A stretch of 64,000 bases of DNA from Bovifimicola ammoniilytica (GCF_025567085.1 NZ_JAOQJN010000005.1:62001-126000), one strand, 5' to 3'; positions 37,812-47,290 are shown, numbered from the stretch's first letter. The notes: a model not told the origin generated them from the sequence alone. Numbers and translations are program-made.

Positions 37812-39596
37812 ATGGCATGGTATGACGAGGCAATATTTTATCACATTTATCCGTTAGGATTAGCAAATGCTCCAAAACAGAACGAATATAAGGAGCCGGA
37901 ACATAGATTAAACAATTTGATTCCATGGATTAAACATATCAGGGAAATTGGATGTAATGCATTGTATATAGGACCTCTTTTTGAATCAGTTGGACATGGT
38001 TATGAGACAACGGATTATAAGAAGTTAGATTCAAGACTTGGAACAAATGAAGACTTAAAAAAATATGTTAAGGAATGTCATAAACAGGGCATAAGAGTAA
38101 TATTTGATGGTGTATTCAACCACACAGGAAGAGATTTTTTCGCATTTAAAGATATTCAGAAGAATAGAGAAAATTCACAATATAAAAATTGGTATTGTAA
38201 CGTGAATTTCTGGGGAAATAATGAGTATAATGACGGATTCTCCTATGATAACTGGGGAGGATATAACCTCCTGGTTAAACTGAATCAGCAAAATCCTGCA
38301 GTTCAGGATTATATCTGTGATGTAATCAGATACTGGGTATCAGAATTTGATGTTGATGGTATCAGATTAGATGCGGCAGATGTACTCGATTTTGGATTTA
38401 TGCATCAGCTTAGAAGGGTTGCAAATGAAGTAAAACCGGAATTCTGGCTGATGGGCGAAGTAATTCATGGAGATTATAATAGATGGGTTAATGAAGGAAC
38501 ACTTCATTCAGTAACTAACTACCAGTTACACAAAGCACTTTTTTCGGGACATAATGACCATAACTATTTCGAGATTGCACATACAGTAAGACGTTTATAT
38601 AGTATGGGTGGAAACAGCCCCGAGGGACTTAAATTATATAATTTTGTAGATAATCATGATGTTGAGAGAATATATACAAAGCTTAATAATAAGGCACAGT
38701 TTTCGCCTGTACATGTTCTTCTGTATACACTTCCAGGTATTCCATCAATTTATTATGGTTCAGAATTTGGAATTGAAGGACGTAAAGAGAAGTCTTCTGA
38801 TGATTCATTGAGGCCGGCAATTAATCTGGATGATTATAAAGATGCAATTAAGAAAAACAGTTGTACAAGTCTTGTTGCAGCACTTGGTAAAATAAGACAG
38901 AATGTAAAGGCATTATCATATGGTGATTATCAGGAGAGACTGCTTACAAATGAACAGTATGCATTTGCAAGAAACCTGGATGGAGACACAGTTGTGATAA
39001 CAGTTAATAATGCAGACCATGAGGCGGATATTACAGTTGGTGCAGGCAGCGCTGATGAGTATTATGGTGCACTTACAGGCCAGAGAGTTAAAGTCGAGAA
39101 TGGTTGTATTAATATTAAACTCGAAGCTAATTCAGGGGAAATATGGCTTCCGGATTATATGAAGATAGCCGACCTCAAACCTGTAGCTGTAAAGACTGCG
39201 AAGAAGGTGGATGTAAAGAAGTCAGAAGGTAAACAGGTTCCTGGATTAGATAATACGAATTACACAAAGTCAGACGTTAAGCCAGATTATGAGTCAGATA
39301 ATAATACTAAGTCAGAGAATAAAGCAGATAGTGAAAGTAAAGAGCAATCGGTTAAGATGAATAAAGATAAGACAGATTCAACAGAAGCAGGCTCTAATAA
39401 TCTGAATTCTGATAAAATCGAAGTTGTAGAAGTTGATATGAGCAAGCCTTATGAAGATATGACAGTAACAGAACTTCAGAATGTCATTTTAGGTAAATTA
39501 GCAAGTAATGGTCCGGTAACAGATCAGATGAAGAAGGATGTTGCAGAAAATATTTATCATGATTCATTGGTTAACTGGGCTAAGAGTTTTAGATAA
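37812..39596 (+). CDS. Cytosolic GH13 alpha-glucan hydrolase with acidic C-terminal extension
   Basis: A 594-residue enzyme with no signal peptide and no CW repeats, unlike the other four amylases. AAAGGAG lies nine bases before the start. The GH13 catalytic domain spans ~5-390 (IFYHIYPLG, ALYIGPLFESVGHGY, GIRVIFDGVFNHTG). Catalytic residues are Asp187 (VDGIRLDAADV), Glu216 (MGEVIHG) and Asp283 (VDNHDVER). A C-terminal beta domain (~390-455) is followed by a ~135-residue charged, Lys/Asp/Ser-rich linker and a short helical end (MTVTELQNVILGKLA...). It probably trims imported maltodextrins or related oligosaccharides; exact specificity is open. The extension is unusual for the family. Confidence 0.85.
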   Translation: MAWYDEAIFYHIYPLGLANAPKQNEYKEPEHRLNNLIPWIKHIREIGCNALYIGPLFESVGHGYETTDYKKLDSRLGTNEDLKKYVKECHKQGIRVIFDGVFNHTGRDFFAFKDIQKNRENSQYKNWYCNVNFWGNNEYNDGFSYDNWGGYNLLVKLNQQNPAVQDYICDVIRYWVSEFDVDGIRLDAADVLDFGFMHQLRRVANEVKPEFWLMGEVIHGDYNRWVNEGTLHSVTNYQLHKALFSGHNDHNYFEIAHTVRRLYSMGGNSPEGLKLYNFVDNHDVERIYTKLNNKAQFSPVHVLLYTLPGIPSIYYGSEFGIEGRKEKSSDDSLRPAINLDDYKDAIKKNSCTSLVAALGKIRQNVKALSYGDYQERLLTNEQYAFARNLDGDTVVITVNNADHEADITVGAGSADEYYGALTGQRVKVENGCINIKLEANSGEIWLPDYMKIADLKPVAVKTAKKVDVKKSEGKQVPGLDNTNYTKSDVKPDYESDNNTKSENKADSESKEQSVKMNKDKTDSTEAGSNNLNSDKIEVVEVDMSKPYEDMTVTELQNVILGKLASNGPVTDQMKKDVAENIYHDSLVNWAKSFR

Positions 39597-39600
39597 AGAT

Positions 39601-39735
39601 ATGGATATAAGTGAGATTAATCAGAACGTTAAATGGCTTATTGACTATGGATTTAGTTTAAAGGTTTTTACTAAAAATAGTTTGGCAAAATATGAAATAA
39701 TTAGAGATTATTGGCACCAGATATGGTATAATTAA
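39601..39735 (+). CDS. Possible small protein (44 aa), doubtful
   Basis: ATG 39601 opens a 44-codon frame (MDISEINQNVKWLIDYGF...) five bases after the GH13 stop. It has a plausible amino-acid make-up but no clear ribosome site and no recognised family. It may be a gene relic. Confidence 0.2.
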   Translation: MDISEINQNVKWLIDYGFSLKVFTKNSLAKYEIIRDYWHQIWYN

Positions 39736-39792
39736 AGAAGTTGAATTGGAACGAAATCAGACTGAACTATATCATTAAAGAGAGGTGCTCAT

Positions 39793-42327
39793 ATGGTAAA
39801 ACGAAAGTATTTTAAGCGATTTTTTGCAATAACCCTGGCAACAATGACATTTATATCGACAGTTAATTTTCAGGGTATGATTGCGAAGGCAACAGACGAT
39901 GATAATGAATATGTAACTTATGATAAAGCATATGGTTACATAGACAATGGTTATGTTGCACCAAGATTAGATGTCACAGAAAGCAATGAAGGACTATGTC
40001 AGGCGGCAGCTATTCCTGCTAAATATGACTCAAGGGATTATGGATATGTAACGCCTGTAAGGAATCAGGGAAGATGGGGAACATGTTGGGCTTTTGCGGC
40101 AATTGCAGCCATGGAATCTACAGCATTAAGCCATGGTGTAGCTGATAATAAAGACACACTTGATATGTCAGAATATAATGTTGTATATATGGCATTTGAT
40201 GACAGAACATTTGTTGACCCATTAGGTGGAACGGATGGCGATAATACATATACTGATGATATGACTGCCGCATTAAGCAGAGGTGGTAATCAGACTATGG
40301 TATTCAGAGCTATGAGTAAGTGGGCAGGTATGGTAAATGAAAGCGACTGTGTTTATCCGGGTGCAACAGCTACAACATATAGCTATGATGCATCAAAATT
40401 GCAATATATATTAACTGGTGTCAGACAGATAAACATGCAGGACAGAGATTACGTTAAGAAAGCTGTTATGGAAAATGGTGCAGCAAGTATGTATTATTAT
40501 GATTCTGACAATTATGCTAATAACGAATATTATTATAATTATGAGATTAAATCTACCAATCATGCAGTAACGATTGTGGGTTGGGACGACACAATCAGTA
40601 GGGATAATTTCAAATCCACAGATTCAAATGGAAAAGTGTATGTGCCTGAGGGAGATGGTGCATGGCTGATTAAGAATAGCTGGGGTTCATACAATTACAG
40701 AACTAATGGCGGATATATGTGGATATCTTACTATGATTTAAGTGCTAAATCAGGAAATGCAACATATTATGAAGTCGCTAAGAAGGATTCATATGATTAT
40801 AATTACCAGTATGATGGTAATACAGAAATTGGTTATGGTCTTATGGGTTCTACAGGAGCAGATTTTATATTAGCCAATAAATATGCAAATGTATTTACTG
40901 TAAAGAAGGGCACAGGAACACAGAAACTTGATGCTGTAGCATTTAGTGTTAAGGATGCAAATACATCTTATTCAATCCAGATTTATAAGAATCCTGCACT
41001 TAATGTTGAAGATGCTAATGGTACAATAACAGGAAATACAGATAATCCTGAGAGTGGAACACCGTTACTTGATACACCGGTTACAGGAAAGACAACATTT
41101 GCAGGTTATTATACAGTAAATATGCCGAGCACAGTTAAACTAGATGAGGGTGATACATTTGCTATCGTGATTACATTTGATGATGAGACATCAATGGATT
41201 ACTCATATATATATTCTGCTACTGCTGGAATTACCAGTGTATCACGTAATAATGAAAGTTATTATGCACCATCAGGAAAATTAGTGGATATGTATGAAAC
41301 ATATTTAAAAAAATACAGCATAAATATGTGCATAAAGGCATTCACAAGCAAAGTATCAGACAAATTATCTGTGCCACAGATAACTAAAGCTGAATCAACG
41401 GATAATAACAGTGCAAGGCTTGAATGGCAGAATGTAGATGGAGCAGAAGGATATGAACTGTTCAGAAGTACTGAGAAAAATGGAACATACAATATGTTAG
41501 GAAGCTTTACTGACAATTCATATGTGGACAATTCGGTCAGATGCGGAAAAAAATACTATTATAAAGTAAGAGCATACAAGACTTTTTCGGGTGAAAGAAT
41601 TTATTCTGATTATTCAACAGTACAGGTTGTAGTTATCGACATTCCAATAAAAGGATGGCAGAAAATAAATAATGTATGGTATTATTATAATTCAAATGGT
41701 GAGCTGCAGACATCAAAGTGGATTAAATCCGGAGCAAAATGGTATTACGTGGACCAGACCGGAGCAATGCAGACTTCTAAATGGGTTAAAATCAGTACAA
41801 AATATTATTATTTTGATAAATCCGGAGTAATGCAGACTTCAAAGTGGATAGGCAGCAGATATTATGTAAAAGCAGATGGTAGTATGGCAACATCTGAGAT
41901 AGTAGATAATGGCAGATACTATGTTGATGGTAAAGGTATCTGGGTAAAGGATACAAAATGGCTGAAATTATCAGGAAAATGGTACTATCTTAAGAATGGA
42001 ACAGTACAGACTTCAAAATGGCTTAAGATAGGAAATAAAAGTTATTATTTTGATAAAAAAGGAGTAATGCTGACATCTAGGTGGATAAAAACCAATGGTA
42101 AATGGTATTATGTAAATGCCAATGGAATAATGCAGGTTTCAAAATGGCTTAAAATTGGAAGCAAATGGTATTATGTAAATGCTGATGGAATAATGCAGAC
42201 ATCAAAATGGATAAGTGGTACATATTACGTAAAGGCAGATGGAACAATGGCGATTTCTGAATGGGTAGATGGTGGAAAGTATTACGTTGGCTCAGATGGA
42301 AAATGGATTAAAAATTATAAAAAATAA
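39793..42327 (+). CDS. Secreted papain-like (C1A) cysteine protease with lectin-like, FN3 and cell-wall-binding domains
   Basis: An 844-residue exported protein. Signal peptide at ~1-37 (IAKATDD). After a short pro-region, the C1A domain (~72-315) shows PVRNQGRWGTCWAFAA with nucleophile Cys98 and oxyanion-hole Gln six residues earlier. His257 lies in TNHAVTIVGWDD and Asn295 in WLIKNSWGS, so the triad is complete. Residues ~325-520 match the lectin-like domain that often follows C1 proteases in Firmicutes (TGADFILANKYANVFTV). An FN3 domain lies at ~524-615, then CW repeats at ~619-844. It should act at the cell wall on host, food or self proteins. Its final CW units resemble those of the neighbouring surface proteins. 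Confidence 0.9.
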   Translation: MVKRKYFKRFFAITLATMTFISTVNFQGMIAKATDDDNEYVTYDKAYGYIDNGYVAPRLDVTESNEGLCQAAAIPAKYDSRDYGYVTPVRNQGRWGTCWAFAAIAAMESTALSHGVADNKDTLDMSEYNVVYMAFDDRTFVDPLGGTDGDNTYTDDMTAALSRGGNQTMVFRAMSKWAGMVNESDCVYPGATATTYSYDASKLQYILTGVRQINMQDRDYVKKAVMENGAASMYYYDSDNYANNEYYYNYEIKSTNHAVTIVGWDDTISRDNFKSTDSNGKVYVPEGDGAWLIKNSWGSYNYRTNGGYMWISYYDLSAKSGNATYYEVAKKDSYDYNYQYDGNTEIGYGLMGSTGADFILANKYANVFTVKKGTGTQKLDAVAFSVKDANTSYSIQIYKNPALNVEDANGTITGNTDNPESGTPLLDTPVTGKTTFAGYYTVNMPSTVKLDEGDTFAIVITFDDETSMDYSYIYSATAGITSVSRNNESYYAPSGKLVDMYETYLKKYSINMCIKAFTSKVSDKLSVPQITKAESTDNNSARLEWQNVDGAEGYELFRSTEKNGTYNMLGSFTDNSYVDNSVRCGKKYYYKVRAYKTFSGERIYSDYSTVQVVVIDIPIKGWQKINNVWYYYNSNGELQTSKWIKSGAKWYYVDQTGAMQTSKWVKISTKYYYFDKSGVMQTSKWIGSRYYVKADGSMATSEIVDNGRYYVDGKGIWVKDTKWLKLSGKWYYLKNGTVQTSKWLKIGNKSYYFDKKGVMLTSRWIKTNGKWYYVNANGIMQVSKWLKIGSKWYYVNADGIMQTSKWISGTYYVKADGTMAISEWVDGGKYYVGSDGKWIKNYKK

Positions 42328-42371
42328 TAATTCAAAGTATATAAATAGCAATTGATGTATACATGAATAGG

Positions 42372-42408
42372 AAAGGCTTATAGATAATCGTTTATCAATA
42401 AGCCTTTT
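42372..42408 (+). terminator. Rho-independent terminator after the protease
   Basis: AAAGGCTTAT (from 42372) pairs with ATAAGCCTTTT (to 42408), with an inner GATAA/TTATC stem and a short loop. The rest of the 300-bp gap holds the nifS promoter. Confidence 0.8.
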
Positions 42409-42481
42409 GATAAATTCTATAACAGGCTAATTTCTTTGAAAAATAAGCAAATTCAACAATTCAGTAATAATCTTTTGATAC

Positions 42482-42523
42482 TTGACAAATACTGTAAGTG
42501 GATATATGATATTTCATATCATA
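42482..42523 (+). promoter_or_regulatory. nifS promoter with an inverted repeat over the -10
   Basis: TTGACA (42482-42487), 17 bases, TATGAT (42505-42510). A perfect inverted repeat, TATGATAT-TTC-ATATCATA, spans 42505-42523, so a regulator there would cover the -10 and start site. The Rrf2 protein encoded at the end of this operon is a candidate (inference). Confidence 0.65.
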
Positions 42524-42627
42524 GTAATACAATATGAAATACTGTAAAAGTAGGTATAAGCCTAAGAAGTTCATATTATTTACTAGTCTTTGAATTCTTA
42601 TACTTCAGAATGGAGGTTTATTTTATT

Positions 42628-43815
42628 ATGGATAAAAAAATTATTTATATGGATAATGCAGCAACTACACCTGTTAAACCAGAAGTTTTAGATGCAATGT
42701 TACCTTATTTCACAGAGAAATTTGGTAATCCATCAAGTATTTACAGTATATCTTCACAGAATAAGAAGGATATTACTACAGCCAGAGAGACAATTGCGAA
42801 AGCAATTAATACAGATACAGCAAACATTTACTTTACAGCGGGCGGTTCAGAGAGTGATAACTGGGCTTTGAAAGCAACTGCTGAGGCTTATGCTAATAAA
42901 GGCCGCCATATTATTACATCGAAGATTGAACATCATGCAATTCTTCATACATGTGATTATCTTGAGAAACGTGGATATGAGATAACATATATTGATGTAG
43001 ATGAGAATGGTATCGTTGATTTGAAACAATTAGAAGAAGCTATCAGACCTGATACAATTCTTATTTCAATAATGTTTGCAAATAATGAGATAGGAACAAT
43101 TGAGCCTATAGCAGAAATTGGCAAGATTGCTAAAGAGCATGGCGTGTTATTCCATACAGATGCAGTTCAGGCATTTACACAGGTTCCAATTGATGTAGAA
43201 GAAATGAACATAGATATGCTATCAGTAAGTGGTCATAAGATAAATGGACCAAAGGGAATAGGTTTTCTTTATATAAGAAAAGGTGTTAAGATAAGATCGT
43301 TTGTACATGGTGGTGCACAGGAGAGAAGCAGAAGAGCCGGAACAGAAAATGTACCTGGAATAATCGGTCTCGCTAAAGCAACTGAAATCGCAGTTGGAAA
43401 TATGAAAGAGAGAACAGCAAAGGAAATAGAAGTAAGAAATCATATTATCGAAAGAGTAATGAATGAGATACCTTACACAAGACTTAATGGAGACAGAGAA
43501 AGACGTCTGCCTAATAATATTAACTTCAGTTTTCAGTTTATTGAGGGAGAATCAATGCTTATAATGTTAGATTCTTTTGGAATATGTGCATCAAGTGGTT
43601 CTGCCTGTACATCAGGAGCATTAGATCCGTCGCATGTATTACTTGCAATCGGACTTCCTCATGAAATAGCACATGGTTCATTAAGACTTACAATTTCTGA
43701 GGATACTACTATGGAAGATGCAGATTTTGTAGTGGACAAGTTAAAAGGTATCGTAGAGAGACTTAGAAGTATGTCACCTCTTTACGAAGATTTTGTAAAG
43801 AAACAGGCAAGATAA
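42628..43815 (+). CDS. nifS: Cysteine desulfurase, NifS/IscS type
   Basis: A 395-residue PLP enzyme that turns cysteine into alanine and a protein-bound persulfide for Fe-S assembly. ATG 42628 is used (GGAGG upstream), giving the classic start IIYMDNAATTPVKPEV. The PLP lysine is Lys204 in SGHKINGPKG, and the persulfide cysteine is Cys327 in SGSACTSGALDPSH. The catalytic-loop serine/cysteine-rich segment is intact. The gene is followed 31 bases later by nifU and then by an Rrf2 regulator, a standard clostridial Fe-S operon. It has its own promoter at 42482-42510. Confidence 0.95.
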   Translation: MDKKIIYMDNAATTPVKPEVLDAMLPYFTEKFGNPSSIYSISSQNKKDITTARETIAKAINTDTANIYFTAGGSESDNWALKATAEAYANKGRHIITSKIEHHAILHTCDYLEKRGYEITYIDVDENGIVDLKQLEEAIRPDTILISIMFANNEIGTIEPIAEIGKIAKEHGVLFHTDAVQAFTQVPIDVEEMNIDMLSVSGHKINGPKGIGFLYIRKGVKIRSFVHGGAQERSRRAGTENVPGIIGLAKATEIAVGNMKERTAKEIEVRNHIIERVMNEIPYTRLNGDRERRLPNNINFSFQFIEGESMLIMLDSFGICASSGSACTSGALDPSHVLLAIGLPHEIAHGSLRLTISEDTTMEDADFVVDKLKGIVERLRSMSPLYEDFVKKQAR

Positions 43816-43846
43816 CAGATAATATAAGAAGAAAGAAGGATAGAAT

Positions 43847-44284
43847 ATGTATAGCGAAAAGGTTATGGATCATTTTCAACACCCAAGAAATGTAGGTGAG
43901 ATAGAGAATGCAAGTGGAGTCGGTACAGTTGGTAATGCAAAATGTGGTGACATTATGAGAATATATTTAGATATTGATGAAAATCAAATTATAAGAGATT
44001 GTAAATTCAAAACATTTGGTTGTGGTGCAGCAGTAGCAACAAGTAGTATGGCAACAGAGCTTGTTAAAGGTAAAAATATTAATGAAGCATTACAGATAAC
44101 TAATAAAGCTGTAATGGAGGCACTTGATGGACTTCCACCTGTAAAGGTGCATTGTTCACTCTTAGCTGAAGAAGCAATTCATGCAGCACTCTGGGATTAC
44201 GCAGAGAAAAATAATATTAAAATAGAGGGACTTGAGAAGCCTAAGACAGATATTAGCGAGGGCGAAGAGGAAGAAGATTATTAA
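43847..44284 (+). CDS. nifU: Fe-S cluster scaffold protein, NifU/IscU N-terminal type
   Basis: A 145-residue scaffold that receives sulfur from the desulfurase encoded upstream. It begins MYSEKVMDHFQHPRNVGEIE and carries the three conserved cysteines expected for cluster binding: one in NAKCGD (~residue 35), one in TFGCGAA and one in KVHCSLLAEEAI. The length matches the stand-alone NifU-like/IscU family. The acidic tail (SEGEEEEDY) is not part of the core. It is probably co-transcribed with nifS and the following regulator. Confidence 0.93.
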   Translation: MYSEKVMDHFQHPRNVGEIENASGVGTVGNAKCGDIMRIYLDIDENQIIRDCKFKTFGCGAAVATSSMATELVKGKNINEALQITNKAVMEALDGLPPVKVHCSLLAEEAIHAALWDYAEKNNIKIEGLEKPKTDISEGEEEEDY

Positions 44285-44306
44285 AAGCTTTAGAAATGAG
44301 GATAAT

Positions 44307-44747
44307 ATGAAGATTTCAACAAGAGGAAGATATGCGCTGAGGCTTATGCTTCAATTAGCGCTTTGTGAACCAAACAAACCAATAAGTATAAAAGATATAG
44401 CTGCAAAACAGAATATATCAGGTAAATATCTTGAACAGATTATATCAGTATTAAATAAAGCCGGCTTTGTGAAGAGTGAAAGAGGTCCACAGGGTGGATA
44501 TTCATTAAAAATGAAACCTGAGAAGTACACAGTTGGCATGATTCTTAGACTTACAGAGGGAAGTCTTTCACCGGTAGCCTGTCTTGATGATGAGAATGGT
44601 GTATGTGAGAGAGAACCCCAATGTGCAACGTTAGAGGTATGGAAGAAATTAAATGATGCGATTAACAGTGTGGTTGATGGAATAACACTTGCAGATTTAG
44701 TGGAGATACAGAAGAAAAAGAACGGAGATGTTGAGTATTATATATAA
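44307..44747 (+). CDS. Rrf2-family transcription regulator (IscR-like, three cysteines)
   Basis: A 146-residue winged-helix regulator. ATG 44307 gives the standard Rrf2 start MKISTRGRYALRLM, with GAGGA upstream; an earlier in-frame ATG at 44232 lies inside nifU. The recognition-helix region (SIKDIAAKQNISGKYLEQIISVL) and the wing (SERGPQGGYSLKMKPE) are typical. Cys92, Cys100 and Cys106 (C-x7-C-x5-C) sit where IscR holds its Fe-S cluster, so it may sense Fe-S status. It is the last gene of the nifS-nifU operon and lies just before metY-cysK. Candidate targets are the inverted repeats at 42505-42523 and 44883-44957. Confidence 0.88.
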   Translation: MKISTRGRYALRLMLQLALCEPNKPISIKDIAAKQNISGKYLEQIISVLNKAGFVKSERGPQGGYSLKMKPEKYTVGMILRLTEGSLSPVACLDDENGVCEREPQCATLEVWKKLNDAINSVVDGITLADLVEIQKKKNGDVEYYI

Positions 44748-44770
44748 CTAAATATATAATAAAGTAAGGT

Positions 44771-44840
44771 AACACCTGCATAATACATATTTTTAAAATA
44801 TTTGAGGATATTTTGGAAAGAGTGTTGGCAGGTGTTTTTT
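44771..44840 (+). terminator. Rho-independent terminator of the nifS operon
   Basis: AACACCTGC (44771-44779) pairs perfectly with GCAGGTGTT (44828-44836) and a T-run ends at 44840. The loop is long (~48 nt) and AT-rich. Confidence 0.65.
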
Positions 44841-44882
44841 AGTATAGAAATTTATAAGGTGTAAAAAATTAAATAAATATCC

Positions 44883-44957
44883 AATTTCCTATTGACAAAC
44901 TAGGAATTGAGCTGTATTATATCTTCAACAGTTAATCCTAGTAATCAAATAGGAATT
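44883..44957 (+). promoter_or_regulatory. metY-cysK promoter with two CCTA-N9-TAGGAATT operators
   Basis: The promoter is TTGACA (44892-44897), 17 bases, TATTAT (44915-44920). One inverted repeat (AATTTCCTA-N9-TAGGAATT, 44883-44908) straddles the -35. A second (AATCCTA-N9-TAGGAATT, 44934-44957) lies just after the start site. Identical half-site wording and spacing in both argue for one repressor. The layout suits an Rrf2-type (CymR/IscR-like) cysteine or Fe-S regulator, perhaps the protein encoded immediately upstream. Confidence 0.7.
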
Positions 44958-45005
44958 ACACATTATAACAACACCAACAAAAAATAAGGAAACGAGGTAG
45001 AAGAT

Positions 45006-46313
45006 ATGAGTAAAAAAACTTACGCTGAAAGAAATTTTAAATTCGAAACATTACAGTTGCACGTTGGTCAGGAATCACCAGATCCAGTTACAGATGCAAG
45101 AGCAGTTCCAATTTATCTTACATCATCATATGTATTCCATAACAGCGAACATGCAGCAGACAGATTTGGCCTTAGAGATGCAGGAAATATTTACGGACGA
45201 CTTACTAATCCTACACAGGGGGTATTTGAAGCAAGAATAGCAGCACTTGAGGGTGGCGTGGCAGCATTAGCAGTTGGTTCAGGAGCGGCAGCACTTGCTT
45301 ATGCATTTCAGGCAATTGCACATGCAGGTGACCACATCGTAGCAGCTAAGAACATTTATGGTGGAACATATAACTTATTAGCACATACACTTCCTGATTA
45401 TGGAATTGAGACAACATTCGTAGATCCATTTGATTATGATGGAATAAAGGCAGCTATTAAAGAGAATACAAAAGCAATCGAGATTGAAACATTGGGTAAT
45501 CCTAATTCAGAAGTTGTTGATATCGAGAGAATAGCAGCAATTGCTCATGAAGCAGAAATTCCACTTATCGTTGACAATACATTTGCAACACCATATCTGG
45601 TAAGACCAATTGAACATGGCGCAGATATAGTAATTCACTCAGCTACTAAATTCATCGGTGGACATGGTACAACAATCGGTGGTGTAATCGTAGATGGTGG
45701 TAAATTCGACTGGACTAAGAGTGATAAATGGCCATGGTTAGTAGAACCAAATGTATCTTATCATGGAGTAAGCTTTGCAAAAGACTGCGCACCTGCAGCA
45801 TTTGTAACATATATCAGAGCTATACTTCTTCGTGATACAGGCGCAACACTTTCACCTGTTCATGCATTTATCTTCTTACAGGGACTTGAGACACTTTCAC
45901 TTCGTGTTGAGAGACATGTTGAAAATGCATTAAAGGTAGTTGAATATCTTAAGAATCAGCCATTAGTTGAGAAAGTAAATCACCCATCAATCTCAGAAGA
46001 CAAAGAACAGCAGGAACTTTATAAGAAATATTTCCCAAATGGTGGTGGTTCAATATTTACATTTGAAATCAAAGGAGATGCTAAGACAGCACAGAAATTC
46101 ATTGATAATCTCGAGCTGTTCTCACTTCTTGCAAATGTAGCAGATGTTAAGTCATTAGCCATACACCCTGCTTCAACAACTCATTCAGAGTGCAACGAGG
46201 CTGAATTATTAGATCAGGGAATTAAACCAAATACAATTAGATTATCAATTGGTACAGAAAACATTGATGATATTATTGAAGATTTAGATGAAGCATTTAA
46301 GAGTTTAAACTAA
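45006..46313 (+). CDS. metY: O-acetylhomoserine sulfhydrylase (aminocarboxypropyltransferase)
   Basis: A 435-residue PLP enzyme of the Cys/Met-metabolism family. It makes homocysteine from O-acetylhomoserine and sulfide (or methionine from methanethiol). Diagnostic stretches are FETLQLHVGQ at the start, YGRLTNPTQGVFE, LIVDNTFATPYL and HSATKFIGGHGT with the PLP lysine Lys215. The ~430-residue length and the long insertion before the C-terminal domain fit the sulfhydrylase rather than cystathionine gamma-synthase. It starts 48 bases after the second operator and is followed by cysK 18 bases downstream, so sulfide assimilation to homocysteine and cysteine is co-regulated. Confidence 0.93.
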   Translation: MSKKTYAERNFKFETLQLHVGQESPDPVTDARAVPIYLTSSYVFHNSEHAADRFGLRDAGNIYGRLTNPTQGVFEARIAALEGGVAALAVGSGAAALAYAFQAIAHAGDHIVAAKNIYGGTYNLLAHTLPDYGIETTFVDPFDYDGIKAAIKENTKAIEIETLGNPNSEVVDIERIAAIAHEAEIPLIVDNTFATPYLVRPIEHGADIVIHSATKFIGGHGTTIGGVIVDGGKFDWTKSDKWPWLVEPNVSYHGVSFAKDCAPAAFVTYIRAILLRDTGATLSPVHAFIFLQGLETLSLRVERHVENALKVVEYLKNQPLVEKVNHPSISEDKEQQELYKKYFPNGGGSIFTFEIKGDAKTAQKFIDNLELFSLLANVADVKSLAIHPASTTHSECNEAELLDQGIKPNTIRLSIGTENIDDIIEDLDEAFKSLN

Positions 46314-46331
46314 GAAAGGAAGGTATAGAAT

Positions 46332-47261
46332 ATGAGTAAAATATATAAAAGTGCATTAGAATTAATAGGTAATACACCATTAGTTGAATTTACAGGAATA
46401 GAAAAGAAATACAATCTTCAGGCAAGACTACTTGCTAAATTAGAGTATTTTAATCCGGCAGGAAGTGTTAAGGACAGAATTGCGAGAGAAATGATAGAAG
46501 ATGCTGAAAACAAGGGACTTCTTAAAGAGGGTTCTACAATTATTGAGCCTACATCAGGAAATACAGGAATCGGCTTAGCAGCTATTTCAGCAGCGAAAGG
46601 ATACAGACTCATAATTGTTCTTCCGGAGACAATGAGTGTTGAGAGAAGAAATATTATTAAAGCATATGGTGCTGAATTAGTTCTTACAGAGGGTTCAAAA
46701 GGTATGAAAGGTGCAATTGCTAAGGCTGAAGAGCTGGCTAAGGAGATTCCTAATAGCTTCATACCAGGCCAGTTTGTTAATCCTGCCAATCCAACAGCAC
46801 ATAAGAAGACAACAGGTCCTGAAATATGGAATGATACAGATGGCGAAATCGATGCATTTATAGCTGGTGTAGGTACTGGTGGTACAGTAAGTGGTGTCGG
46901 TGAATATTTAAAATCTAAGAAATCAGATGTTGAAGTTATTGCAGTAGAGCCTGCAACTTCACCTGTATTATCACAGGGTGTATCAGGAGCACATAAGATT
47001 CAGGGTATTGGAGCAGGTTTCGTACCTGATACATTGAATACAAAAATATATGACAAAGTCGTTACAGTTGAGAATGAAGATGCATTTGCATTCGGTAAAG
47101 AAATAGCTAAAACAGAGGGTATTCTTGTAGGTATTTCATCAGGAGCAGCATTAAAGGCAGCAGTTGACTGGGCTTCACAGCCTGAGAATAAAGGCAAAAC
47201 AGTTGTTACTTTATTACCTGACAGCGGTGACAGATATTACTCAACAGCATTATTTGAATAA
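46332..47261 (+). CDS. cysK: Cysteine synthase A (O-acetylserine sulfhydrylase)
   Basis: A 309-residue PLP enzyme making cysteine from O-acetylserine and sulfide. Signatures: LELIGNTPLVEF at the start, NPAGSVKDRIA with PLP lysine Lys47, the substrate loop EPTSGNTGIGLA, GVGTGGTVSGVG for phosphate binding, and SSGAALKAA near the end. Length is standard. An AAAGGAAGG ribosome site lies before the ATG. Second gene of the metY operon. Confidence 0.95.
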   Translation: MSKIYKSALELIGNTPLVEFTGIEKKYNLQARLLAKLEYFNPAGSVKDRIAREMIEDAENKGLLKEGSTIIEPTSGNTGIGLAAISAAKGYRLIIVLPETMSVERRNIIKAYGAELVLTEGSKGMKGAIAKAEELAKEIPNSFIPGQFVNPANPTAHKKTTGPEIWNDTDGEIDAFIAGVGTGGTVSGVGEYLKSKKSDVEVIAVEPATSPVLSQGVSGAHKIQGIGAGFVPDTLNTKIYDKVVTVENEDAFAFGKEIAKTEGILVGISSGAALKAAVDWASQPENKGKTVVTLLPDSGDRYYSTALFE

Positions 47262-47264
47262 AAA

Positions 47265-47290
47265 TTAGTTTAATTTCTATATTAAACTAA
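47265..47290 (+). terminator. Hairpin after cysK, weak terminator
   Basis: TTAGTTTAAT (47265-47274) and ATTAAACTAA (47281-47290) form a perfect 10-bp stem with a 6-nt loop. Only a poor T-tract follows. Confidence 0.4.

Noticed and set aside
1096..42327. Sortase (LPXTG) anchoring of the surface proteins
   Set aside because: None of the proteins ends in an LPXTG motif, hydrophobic helix and basic tail; all end in or carry CW repeats.
44921..45005. SAM riboswitch or similar leader before metY
   Set aside because: Only ~85 bases separate promoter and start, and most of it is the second operator; no S-box-like structure is seen.
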